Source: Oscillospiraceae bacterium | Lineage (GTDB): Bacteria; Bacillota_A; Clostridia; Oscillospirales; Ruminococcaceae | Assembly: GCA_017400025.1 (NCBI GenBank) | Contig: JAFQAF010000024.1 | Span: 1 to 7,223, forward strand | Direction: 5' to 3' | Length of the DNA: 7,223 nucleotides | In this document: in pieces, positions 1-6,113 of the stretch | Position numbering within the stretch: the first letter of the stretch is position 1 | Layout of the letters: every line of letters starts with the position of its first letter | Notes under the pieces: model-generated | Told to the model about the DNA's origin: nothing | Database searches by the model: none | What the model saw: the letters and a program-made list of their open reading frames with translations, nothing else | Translations under genes and position numbers: made by a program

Positions 1-5
1 AGCTT

Positions 6-863
6 GTGGAGATATTTAATATTTATGACACAGAGACAGAACTTTTTCTTAAATCAAACGGTATTAAAAAAGAGAAAAGGCCTGTATCAGTCAAGGCTTT
101 TCTTGTGCTGTCTGAATGGCGGGGCACTTCGCTGAGAAGCGGTGTATGGACCTTTTATGAAAAAGCGCAGGATGATGATATTTTTGAAGCGGCGGAATAT
201 CTGGAGAATAAAGGCTATGGTGAAATTGCCGGATATATGCTGATGGGTATACATGATTATAAAAACCCGGAATATATAGAAGATTGCAACTATCCGGATG
301 AATGGATGGAAGAGGCCGAGAAAATAGACAGATGGATTTTTAAAAACGAGGAATATATCAGCAGCTGCAAAAGCTTCCTGATTGATGTATGTGCAGAAAC
401 GATAGATTTTCTGATACGATATGATTATGCTGTCAGTGAATACTGCAGCATCTGCGGTGTTGATACATATATAATTGACGGCAATTACAGCCAGATATTT
501 GAAGATATGGGCATAGTCGGAGAAACTGTGAATATGCTCACGGCACCTTATGAACAATACAAGGAAAAGAATATTTGTCTTGCGGTTGTTTATCAACCGA
601 AAAATATTGAAAAATACAGATGGCTTCCGGTTTTATGCTACAAAAACGGAAATGAGATTTATCACGTTCATTTTCATGACGGATGGGTGTGCAGAAAGTG
701 TATGTACAATAATGGGCCTGTGATTATGCCTATGGTGGAGGCAGATGCATCATATTACAGCGAAACTGAAAAACCTTATCCTGCAGTTCCGCAGATTTTC
801 AAAAAAGTAAAATGTAAAAACTGCGGACAGTATTTGCAAAATCATTTAATCGGACTATACTGA
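6..863 (+). CDS. Putative immunity protein, DMP19/DUF4375-like N-terminus plus C-terminal zinc-ribbon-like region (start uncertain)
   Basis: This is the first gene of the array: 285 residues if it starts at the GTG at position 6. The reading frame is open to the left edge, so the true start may lie upstream and no ribosome site can be judged. Residues about 28-115 form a helical segment (RSGVWTFYE at 44-52, GIHDY at 81-85) that loosely resembles DMP19/DUF4375-type proteins, a family often found near toxin genes; this match is from memory and weak. The second half is rich in metal-ligand patterns: C147-x2-C150, a histidine cluster H220/H222/H224, W227 followed by C229-x2-C232, and C270-x2-C273. 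The last two pairs are spaced as in a zinc ribbon. There is no signal peptide or membrane segment, so it should be cytoplasmic. An immunity role is inferred only from its neighbours. Confidence 0.75.
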   Translation: MEIFNIYDTETELFLKSNGIKKEKRPVSVKAFLVLSEWRGTSLRSGVWTFYEKAQDDDIFEAAEYLENKGYGEIAGYMLMGIHDYKNPEYIEDCNYPDEWMEEAEKIDRWIFKNEEYISSCKSFLIDVCAETIDFLIRYDYAVSEYCSICGVDTYIIDGNYSQIFEDMGIVGETVNMLTAPYEQYKEKNICLAVVYQPKNIEKYRWLPVLCYKNGNEIYHVHFHDGWVCRKCMYNNGPVIMPMVEADASYYSETEKPYPAVPQIFKKVKCKNCGQYLQNHLIGLY

Positions 864-881
864 ATTAAGAGGGGGGAACTT

Positions 882-1328
882 ATGGAAAAATTGTTTGCCT
901 ATGCCTTAATGCTTGATACAGGTTTTGATATAGGACGGAATTACGAAGAATACCTCCACCAGCAGTTTTTACAGAGCCCGGAAGATGATATGCTTCTTGA
1001 ACTGGAATATATATCAAACGATATTGACAAAACCGTCAGATTTCTTAAAGAAAAAACGGATTTTACCGTTATAGATTACGAGCTGCTGACCAAGGAGCTT
1101 GTGAGCCTGTTAAAATATTGCTACGGGACAATGACTTTTGATGACTTTACAGCCAAAACATATCCTTTGTGGCAGCATCTGCCTGACCAGATAGCCTACG
1201 ACAACCCATTGTACCAGCTTTGCATTGCAGATGATTCATTATTCTGGGGTGATGTGCAGCAGGCAAAAGAAATTATTGAAAGTATGTTTGATTATTATAA
1301 ACAGAGCGTTAATTATGAAGAGCAATAA
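882..1328 (+). CDS. Hypothetical helical acidic protein, candidate immunity protein
   Basis: A 148-residue protein that I do not recognise. The ATG at 882 is well supported by a G-rich ribosome site (AAGAGGGGGG, 867-876) about 5 bases upstream. The sequence is acidic and predicted mostly helical: a conserved-looking N-terminal helix, a stretch at about 47-59 ending in RFLKEKTDF, a central helix around LLTKELVSLLKYCYG (about 68-82), a W-containing turn TYPLWQHLP (about 93-101), and an amphipathic C-terminal helix near 122-141. It has no signal peptide, membrane segment or visible catalytic motif. It follows the zinc-ribbon gene by 18 bases and overlaps the next gene by 14, so it belongs to the same transcript. 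Its size, acidity and position suggest a small cytoplasmic toxin-binding protein; that is inference from context only. Confidence 0.7.
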   Translation: MEKLFAYALMLDTGFDIGRNYEEYLHQQFLQSPEDDMLLELEYISNDIDKTVRFLKEKTDFTVIDYELLTKELVSLLKYCYGTMTFDDFTAKTYPLWQHLPDQIAYDNPLYQLCIADDSLFWGDVQQAKEIIESMFDYYKQSVNYEEQ

Positions 1329-1896
1329 GGAATATTTAAAGCTTTACTGGAAACACGATTGCCCGGCTGACCCGCTGGTGCTTATTTATGAGGTGGACCT
1401 GGCAGAGGACAGATACGCCACAAGGATGATTGAGATATTTGCTGACGGGCGTACTGAAAACAAAGAAGATAAAGGTTTTGGCTTTGTTACGGAAGCACCT
1501 GTACCAACAGTGGAAGAATTTAATACCACAGAATATGGCGAAGAATTTTTTGCAGAGCCGATAAATGTAAATGAATTTGAAGAAGTTTGGAATACAGGTG
1601 TTTATAGAGGTAAGCTTACAGTGAAATTTAACAATCAAAACATAGTTAAAACCGGATTATGCCGATACGGCGAAAAAGAATACCATGTATACATCTGCAA
1701 GTCTGATGTTTTCTATGGTACAGGTGACTTTGAAGATGAGTTGACGGGAGCAGATGCAGAAAAAGAGTGCTTTTCTGTGTGGTATGAAGATATACTGCAC
1801 CCGGGGAAAATAAATGCCGGTGGCGGTTATTATGAAATTTTCGAGGATGCGATGAAAAAGGGAGAAAGCGGCATTGGTTTTATAAAATGGATATAA
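1315..1896 (+). CDS. DUF6881-domain protein with an additional C-terminal domain, candidate immunity protein
   Basis: A 193-residue protein from the ATG at 1315, which lies inside the end of the previous gene (14-base overlap including that gene's stop), suggesting translational coupling; there is no strong ribosome site of its own. A longer reading from 1225 is rejected because its extra 30 residues are just the neighbour read out of frame. Residues about 7-92 match the DUF6881 pattern as I know it: YLKLYWKHDCP, then YEVDLAEDRYATRMIEIFADG, then APVPTVEEFN, ending with EFEEVW. This family is common in toxin-immunity neighbourhoods. Residues about 97-193 form a second, unassigned part with EYHVYICKSDVFYGTGDFED (122-141) and a glycine-rich GGGYYEIFEDAM (169-180). 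It is cytoplasmic and has no enzyme motif. The family call is fairly firm; the toxin it would block is unknown. Confidence 0.85.
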   Translation: MKSNKEYLKLYWKHDCPADPLVLIYEVDLAEDRYATRMIEIFADGRTENKEDKGFGFVTEAPVPTVEEFNTTEYGEEFFAEPINVNEFEEVWNTGVYRGKLTVKFNNQNIVKTGLCRYGEKEYHVYICKSDVFYGTGDFEDELTGADAEKECFSVWYEDILHPGKINAGGGYYEIFEDAMKKGESGIGFIKWI

Positions 1897-1900
1897 GGAG
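1894..1900 (+). promoter_or_regulatory. Stop codon fused to ribosome binding site (TAAGGAG)
   Basis: The TAA stop of the DUF6881 gene provides the first bases of the AAGGAG ribosome site for the LRR gene that starts at 1907, with 6 bases of spacing. The two genes are therefore likely to be translated from one mRNA. Confidence 0.75.
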
Positions 1901-1906
1901 ACAGCT

Positions 1907-2836
1907 ATGGGCGCAAAAATTGATCTGACAAGCCATATCACAATTTCTGAAAAAACATCCTTGAACGGCTTTCTGAAATTTTATGGCTGGCAGGATATTG
2001 ATGACGAATTTATAAATCAGATTGCCGAAAACAGTATTATAAAGTTTGTTCAGATAGCATCACCTCTGCCCCGGCAGGCTTTTGATATTATAGACAGAAT
2101 AATATCTGTAAGGCAGGATATGTATCTGCGCATCTACGGGCTGTACGGGGAGGAAACAATAGATTTGTCTTTGCTGCAGAACATGAAAAATCTGAAACAT
2201 CTGGTTCTTGATTTTTCTGTAAAGAACAGACAGGACAAATTTGATTTTTCTGTGCTGACAAGGCTTGAAAATCTGCAAAGCTTAAGACTTAATCTTTTTG
2301 ATTTAAAGGACTACAGCTTTGTAAACAATCTTTCGCACAATCTGGAAGAGCTGTATATCAGCGCTGACACAATGGGCGGCAGCATAGTGTTTGACTGCAG
2401 ATGGCTGCCGCAGTACAGACAGCTTAAAAATTTGTATCTTGGAAAAAAGGCAAAGAAAAATATAGAAAGTATTGCACGGCTTGAAAAACTGGAAAATCTT
2501 ACTCTCCGCGGCATAAAGCTGAACAGCTTTGATTTTCTCAAAGACAGAAATCTGAAAAGTCTTGCAGTACATTGGTGCAGTATGAACGATCTGTCCTCAC
2601 TGGCAGGCTTTACAAGTCTTAAAAATCTTGAGCTTTGGCGTATTGCAAAGCTGGAAGACCTATCTTTTGTCGGCACACTGAAAAATCTTGAAACTTTAAG
2701 CCTTTCAGATTTAAAATATATACATACACTGCCGGATTTGTCGGCACTTAAAAATCTGAAGGATATAAAAATCGACAATGTGCCTGTTGATATAAGCACA
2801 CTGCCGGAGGATATACAGAAAATTATACACAGTTAA
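1907..2836 (+). CDS. Leucine-rich-repeat protein, candidate immunity protein
   Basis: A 309-residue cytoplasmic protein. The ATG at 1907 has an AAGGAG site 6 bases upstream. Residues about 17-90 form an N-terminal cap (LNGFLKFYGWQDIDDEF, LPRQAFDIIDRI, LRIYGLYG). From about residue 94 to 292 there are roughly nine leucine-rich repeats of the NLxxLxL type, with units beginning near 95, 122, 145, 173, 195, 216, 238, 261 and 282; repeat lengths are irregular (about 21-28). There is no signal peptide, LPXTG anchor or membrane segment, so this is not a secreted internalin. LRR proteins are a known component of poly-immunity loci, where the curved repeat surface is thought to bind the toxin domain. 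That role is inferred here from the SUKH and DUF neighbours; a generic protein-protein scaffold is the alternative. Confidence 0.85.
   Translation: MGAKIDLTSHITISEKTSLNGFLKFYGWQDIDDEFINQIAENSIIKFVQIASPLPRQAFDIIDRIISVRQDMYLRIYGLYGEETIDLSLLQNMKNLKHLVLDFSVKNRQDKFDFSVLTRLENLQSLRLNLFDLKDYSFVNNLSHNLEELYISADTMGGSIVFDCRWLPQYRQLKNLYLGKKAKKNIESIARLEKLENLTLRGIKLNSFDFLKDRNLKSLAVHWCSMNDLSSLAGFTSLKNLELWRIAKLEDLSFVGTLKNLETLSLSDLKYIHTLPDLSALKNLKDIKIDNVPVDISTLPEDIQKIIHS
2186..2782 (+). repeat. Imperfect tandem repeats encoding the LRR units
   Basis: The LRR part of the gene repeats at DNA level around a core like CTTAAAAATCTGAA/CTTGAAAATCTG. Instances are visible near 2186, 2268, 2423, 2488, 2547, 2618, 2679 and 2749. 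The period is irregular and the copies have diverged, so these are old protein-level repeats, not a recent tandem array. Confidence 0.7.
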
Positions 2837-2840
2837 GGAG
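2834..2840 (+). promoter_or_regulatory. Stop codon fused to ribosome binding site (TAAGGAG)
   Basis: The TAA stop of the LRR gene is again part of an AAGGAG site, 6 bases before the ATG at 2847. It is the same junction as at 1894-1900 and fixes the start of the next gene. Confidence 0.75.
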
Positions 2841-2846
2841 AAGGGT

Positions 2847-3581
2847 ATGGGGCTTTTTGATAAACTGAAGAAAACAGAAAATACACAAAAAGATATTTTT
2901 GATACAATCAATAAAAGCGACTGGCTGCAGGTATTTTCTGCCTGCCTGGGCAAAGCTATGGTTATTCAGAACAATGCGGGAAAGTATGTGGTTAAAGACC
3001 GCAACTGGAATGTGGATTTCAGTCAGGGGTATATAGCTTTTGGTGAAGATAAATACCCTGTGCAGTTTATCGGCAGCGAATCAAACAGCAGCAACAGCTG
3101 GATGTGGGGCTGGAATAATATAAACAATTTCCCATCGCAGCTTATTACCCTTGCAAATGAAATGCTGGATAAGGGCGAAGAATGGTCACTGGACCCATTG
3201 AGAGTGCCACAGTTTGACCTTAACGATATTTTTAACGGACACACCCTTTCTATCGTTGCCTGCGGTTTAAGCAAAGACGATTATTTCTATTACCGCGGGC
3301 CACACGGCGGCGGTGCTGTGTTTATGGCGGTGGGCAATGTTCCCCAGGAGGTATTCCAGCCTGCCGACATCAGTGAATTTGCAAATCTGACAGTGCAGTG
3401 TATTCAGCAATATCCTGTAGACCACAGGATTTTTACAGAAAGTCTGCTGCAGTGGAACAGAACAAAGTACGACTGGGACGGCGACACACTTATAGCCCAT
3501 TTCAGTCAGGATTTATATATTTCCTTTGAACAGAGCGGAGATTACTACCGCATAACAGGGATAAATACAAAGAGAGGTTAA
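2847..3581 (+). CDS. DUF6882-like protein, candidate immunity protein
   Basis: A 244-residue cytoplasmic protein with a well-placed AAGGAG site. It has a short charged N-terminus (MGLFDKLKK), then features I associate with DUF6882: a W-x-V-D-F strand (RNWNVDFSQGYIAFGEDKYP, 52-71), a QFIGSES turn (73-79), the tryptophan cluster SWMWGWNNINNF (84-95), and a later YFYYRGPHGGGAVFMAVG segment (146-163). The C-terminal approximately 50 residues (LLQWNRTKYDWDGDTLIAHF and after) look like a separate small beta unit. No catalytic motif, signal peptide or membrane segment is seen. DUF6882 proteins are small proteins that recur in toxin-immunity islands, but their targets are not established to my knowledge. 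It sits 3 bases before the next gene, whose ribosome site lies within its last codons. Confidence 0.8.
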   Translation: MGLFDKLKKTENTQKDIFDTINKSDWLQVFSACLGKAMVIQNNAGKYVVKDRNWNVDFSQGYIAFGEDKYPVQFIGSESNSSNSWMWGWNNINNFPSQLITLANEMLDKGEEWSLDPLRVPQFDLNDIFNGHTLSIVACGLSKDDYFYYRGPHGGGAVFMAVGNVPQEVFQPADISEFANLTVQCIQQYPVDHRIFTESLLQWNRTKYDWDGDTLIAHFSQDLYISFEQSGDYYRITGINTKRG

Positions 3582-3584
3582 ACT

Positions 3585-4079
3585 ATGGATACAGCAAAAA
3601 TAAAGGATATCAAAAAAGGGCAGTTTACATACGAGGGCAAGGCATATTTCCCTCTTTTTAACAAGGAAATCCAGGTGTTTATAGATTTTGATGCCCCAAT
3701 GGATTATGCAGATAAATGTGTGAAGCATCTGGAAAATCTGAAAGATTGTACAATAGACGGTTTATGCAAAGGTGCTGTAAATTACTGCGAAGAATTCAAG
3801 GATTTGCTGGAGGAAATTGATGTTACAATTCCGGAGGGAATACAGGGCAGAGATATACTGCAGTATATTTACCCAAGAATAATGATTATTGAAGTGCCTC
3901 AGGGTGATGAGCCTGCGTTTCACTTTGAATGTGATTGTGAATGGGAGCCTGAACACGGCTTGGAATGGACTGTACGAGGGGATGAAACTCTGTATGTTGG
4001 TGAATTTGGCGACGAAAAGCCATGGAGAGACAGGGGTTATTTTAAAAATGCAAGCTGGAATTATGCAGAACTGGAGTAA
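3585..4079 (+). CDS. DUF6985-like protein, candidate immunity protein
   Basis: A 164-residue acidic cytoplasmic protein. The ATG at 3585 is preceded by GAGAGG (3572-3577) inside the end of the previous gene. The order of features fits the DUF6985/DUF2004-like fold as I remember it: an N-terminal strand pair (YFPLFNKEIQVFIDFD, 21-36), a helix with DYADKCVKHLENLK (40-53), another helix GLCKGAVNYCEEF (59-71), then PRIMIIEVPQ (97-106) and the signature-like ECDCEWEPEHGLEW (115-128) followed by a VGEFG turn (138-142). The WEPEHG motif is the best evidence. It lies between the DUF6882-like and SUKH genes with 3-base gaps on both sides, so it is clearly in the same transcript. The function is inferred from context; the family name should be treated as probable. 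Confidence 0.75.
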   Translation: MDTAKIKDIKKGQFTYEGKAYFPLFNKEIQVFIDFDAPMDYADKCVKHLENLKDCTIDGLCKGAVNYCEEFKDLLEEIDVTIPEGIQGRDILQYIYPRIMIIEVPQGDEPAFHFECDCEWEPEHGLEWTVRGDETLYVGEFGDEKPWRDRGYFKNASWNYAELE

Positions 4080-4082
4080 TTT

Positions 4083-4517
4083 ATGGATTATAAACTATTT
4101 AAAGGTATAGTTGAAGAAGTTAAAAATAAAAAGCCGGTCCTGTTTGCACTGGAAAGTGATGAAAAACCTGCGCAGGCAGATATTGATGCATTTGAAAAAG
4201 AAACCGGGATAACACTTCCGCAAAAGTATAAGGATTTTATTCTTGATTTTGGCGGGGGATATTTCGGTTTTGCCAATATTTATTCTTTTGATAAAAACAG
4301 TTCTTTTTATCTGCTGAAGCATAATAATAGGCCCTTTGATAAGTATCTGAAGATTGCCGACAATGGCTGTGGTGATTACTGGCTATTTTGTATAGAGAAT
4401 GGAAAATGTATGGAAAACGTATTTTTTAATGATCATGAAGCAGGAACTGCTGTTCAGACAGAATACAGGGATATCCTTGAATATCTGACAGCAATCGGAT
4501 TAAAAAAGAAATTTTAA
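4083..4517 (+). CDS. SMI1/KNR4 (SUKH) family immunity protein
   Basis: A 144-residue protein and the clearest family call in the array. The SUKH core is at residues about 31-62: QADIDAFEKETGITLPQKYK, then a DFILDFGGGYFGF segment with the LP-x-x-Y-x-x-F and G-G-G pattern typical of SMI1/KNR4 domains. It continues with beta strands around NIYSFDKN (65-72) and a conserved-style GDYWLFCIENG (96-106) before a short C-terminal helix. SUKH proteins are the best-known superfamily of immunity proteins for bacterial nuclease and other polymorphic toxins, and act by binding the toxin in the cytoplasm. The ATG at 4083 has GGAG 6 bases upstream, overlapping the previous gene's end. Its length is normal for a single SUKH domain. 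The cognate toxin cannot be told from sequence. Confidence 0.92.
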   Translation: MDYKLFKGIVEEVKNKKPVLFALESDEKPAQADIDAFEKETGITLPQKYKDFILDFGGGYFGFANIYSFDKNSSFYLLKHNNRPFDKYLKIADNGCGDYWLFCIENGKCMENVFFNDHEAGTAVQTEYRDILEYLTAIGLKKKF

Positions 4518-4535
4518 AAGGTTTTAATTTTATAT

Positions 4536-4952
4536 ATGATTACATTTGAACAGCTGAATCTTGACTGGAACGCAGAGCCTAATGCACCCGAAGTGGAAAT
4601 ATATGTTGACGATAACAAGGTTACAGTGGAATTTTTTCTCAATGCATTTAAATATAAACAGTTTTCTGAAGAAGACAAGGCAAAACTTACTTTTTATAAT
4701 TGCCACCGGTATAGATTCGGGGCACCTAACGATGAGGGCTTTTACTCATACAATCAGTCACGATACAAAAAGTATGGAGTGAAATGGGGCGAATTTTATC
4801 TGGTCCACAATTCTGACTGGAAAGATAATTTCCCAAATCCGATTGTTGTGGGAGATAAATGCGAGAATTTAAATCATTATCTGTTTTATTTCAGAGATGA
4901 AACCTTTGAGTGCATAGCACAGGATTACAGTGTTGAATTTATAATCAAATAA
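4536..4952 (+). CDS. Conserved protein with WNAEPNAP motif, candidate immunity protein
   Basis: A 138-residue cytoplasmic protein. I recognise the pattern as a recurrent small protein of toxin-immunity regions but cannot name the family with certainty. Conserved-looking blocks are LDWNAEPNAPEV (9-20), VEFFLNAFKYKQF (31-43), FYNCHRYRFGAPNDEGFY (53-70), WGEFYLV (84-90) and HYLFYFRDETFECIAQDYSV (114-133). The many aromatic and acidic residues and the predicted beta-rich layout suit a binding protein; no catalytic triad or metal site is evident. The start is the first ATG in frame and lies just before the first conserved block, although the only ribosome site candidate (AAAAGG, 4516-4521) is spaced rather far, at 14 bases. 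The 18-base gap after the SUKH gene is one of the longest in the array and is very AT-rich. Confidence 0.8.
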   Translation: MITFEQLNLDWNAEPNAPEVEIYVDDNKVTVEFFLNAFKYKQFSEEDKAKLTFYNCHRYRFGAPNDEGFYSYNQSRYKKYGVKWGEFYLVHNSDWKDNFPNPIVVGDKCENLNHYLFYFRDETFECIAQDYSVEFIIK

Positions 4953-4970
4953 ATCTGATAGAGGATATAT

Positions 4971-5417
4971 ATGATACAAAAAGATGACTGGCGTCTGATG
5001 AATGATGACGAACTGCAGTTGGAAAAGCATAGAACGGATTGGCGAGAAGAAGCGCTTAAGAGAAATTTATATGATATTGATGGCTTTCTGATAGAAGATA
5101 TACAAAATATCAATACCTTTGAACCCCATATATCAGAAAAGGTTCTGTCTGTTTTGCTGGAATGGGCCTGCTACGGGCAAAATACAGCAGGAATTGTGTT
5201 GGGACGAAAGTATACAGCCAAAATACCAAAACAATGGCTGCAGGAACATCTGCTCACAGTTGTAAAAGAGTATTTTGATTATACAGATGACTGGAATTAT
5301 CGCAGACTGCTGGAACTGGTAAAGGAACAGATACCGGAACTCTTAAACGATATTATAGATATCAATTCAGACACAGATAATCCGCATCTGCTGGCTGTTA
5401 TAGAAGATTACAGGTGA
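4971..5417 (+). CDS. Hypothetical helical protein, candidate immunity protein
   Basis: A 148-residue protein that I do not recognise. The ATG at 4971 has GAGG at 4961-4964 with 6 bases of spacing. It is predicted almost wholly helical, with amphipathic segments at about 11-31 (DDELQLEKHRTDWREEALKR), 53-80 (SEKVLSVLLEWACYGQNTAG), 86-103 (PKQWLQEHLLTVVKEYF) and 108-130 (WNYRRLLELVKEQIPELLND), and a C-terminal LLAVIEDYR. The succession of paired helices is compatible with a small HEAT/ARM-like bundle, but that is a guess from pattern. No signal peptide or membrane segment is present. It lies 18 bases after the WNAEPNAP gene and 5 bases before the next gene. The immunity role is inferred only from the array. 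Confidence 0.75.
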   Translation: MIQKDDWRLMNDDELQLEKHRTDWREEALKRNLYDIDGFLIEDIQNINTFEPHISEKVLSVLLEWACYGQNTAGIVLGRKYTAKIPKQWLQEHLLTVVKEYFDYTDDWNYRRLLELVKEQIPELLNDIIDINSDTDNPHLLAVIEDYR

Positions 5418-5422
5418 TATAA

Positions 5423-6100
5423 ATGAAAACAATCAAGGATATCCGTGTATACAAAAGCGAAAAACAAAATGAATACGGAACATATATTACAGAACAGTTT
5501 GCTGATAAACCTTTAAATGTAATGCTGACCCGCATTGTTATGAAACTGCGTGAAAACGGTTTTTCTTTGGAAGATTTTGATCATTTATATTTTAATTTTA
5601 CCTTGTGTGATATAGAAAATGGTATGCAACTGTCAGATAAAGTTGACCGCTATCATCCGTGGTACAGGTATTGTAATATTCAGATAAATCAGGATTTGTA
5701 CGCAAAGCTTGGTACAGATACAGCACATAAAGAAATTATATCTTTTGTGGAGAAATGTCTTGTTACATACTTTGCATCTGTGGATTTTGACAGAGAGTTT
5801 ATTCACAGCTGCATAAACGAAGCTATCTCAAAGGGCGAAAATATGCTGATGAAATTTAAAGAAAAAGTGTCGGCAAAACGTAAAGCTGTACTGTATCTGA
5901 GATGCAACGATAACTGCAAGTTTGTGCCATTACTGCAGGTTTATGATACAGAAGGTAATCTGCTGTTTGAAACAGACCTGCCCGAAATGTTGACTTTGGA
6001 TACTATCGGTGAAATCCAACTCAGCAATAAAAAGGTGACAATAAAGCCAAGAAAAAATGTGTTCAGCAAAAATCTTGAACCTATGGTATTTGAGTATTGA
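5423..6100 (+). CDS. Hypothetical protein, candidate immunity protein
   Basis: A 225-residue protein that I do not recognise. The ATG at 5423 follows the previous stop by 5 bases, with a modest AGGTGAT ribosome site (5412-5418) that includes that stop. It has a mixed alpha/beta N-terminal part with KSEKQNEYGTYITEQFADKP (11-30), a helix MLTRIVMKLRENGFSLEDFD (34-53), a strand LYFNFTLCD (55-63), and a YHPWYRYCNIQIN segment (77-89). A helical middle (104-150) is followed by a separate C-terminal beta-rich domain starting at about 153 (RKAVLYLRCNDNCKFVPLLQ onward) and ending in PMVFEY. Cysteines are scattered, not in paired motifs. There is no signal peptide or membrane segment. Its two-part layout is larger than most neighbours. 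The function is unknown; it is called a candidate immunity protein from context. Confidence 0.75.
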   Translation: MKTIKDIRVYKSEKQNEYGTYITEQFADKPLNVMLTRIVMKLRENGFSLEDFDHLYFNFTLCDIENGMQLSDKVDRYHPWYRYCNIQINQDLYAKLGTDTAHKEIISFVEKCLVTYFASVDFDREFIHSCINEAISKGENMLMKFKEKVSAKRKAVLYLRCNDNCKFVPLLQVYDTEGNLLFETDLPEMLTLDTIGEIQLSNKKVTIKPRKNVFSKNLEPMVFEY

Positions 6101-6113
6101 TTTGGAGAAAGCA

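Noticed and set aside
87..596. 169-codon minus-strand open frame within the first gene
   Set aside because: It is hydrophobic I/F/Y-rich antisense translation of an AT-rich gene, with no neighbours on that strand and no ribosome site.
1225..1314. Longer N-terminus for the DUF6881 gene
   Set aside because: The extra 30 residues come from the previous gene read out of frame; the family homology starts just after the ATG at 1315.
2311..2799. 162-codon minus-strand open frame across the LRR gene
   Set aside because: It is antisense to clear LRR coding sequence, is serine/arginine/phenylalanine-rich from reversed AAA/CTG repeats, and has no ribosome site or family pattern.
3930..3971. C-x-C and histidine in the ECDCEWEPEHG motif as a metal site
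   Set aside because: The acidic and tryptophan residues look like the family motif; only one C-x-C is present and no partner ligand pair is visible.
4516..4536. Internal promoter in the AT-rich gap before the WNAEPNAP gene
   Set aside because: The gap is AT-rich but I see no convincing paired -35 and -10 elements, and AT-rich stretches are common here.
6057..6113. Upstream start for the DUF7660-like gene
   Set aside because: It lies inside the previous gene, while the ATG at 6114 has GGAG at the right distance and begins where the family pattern begins.
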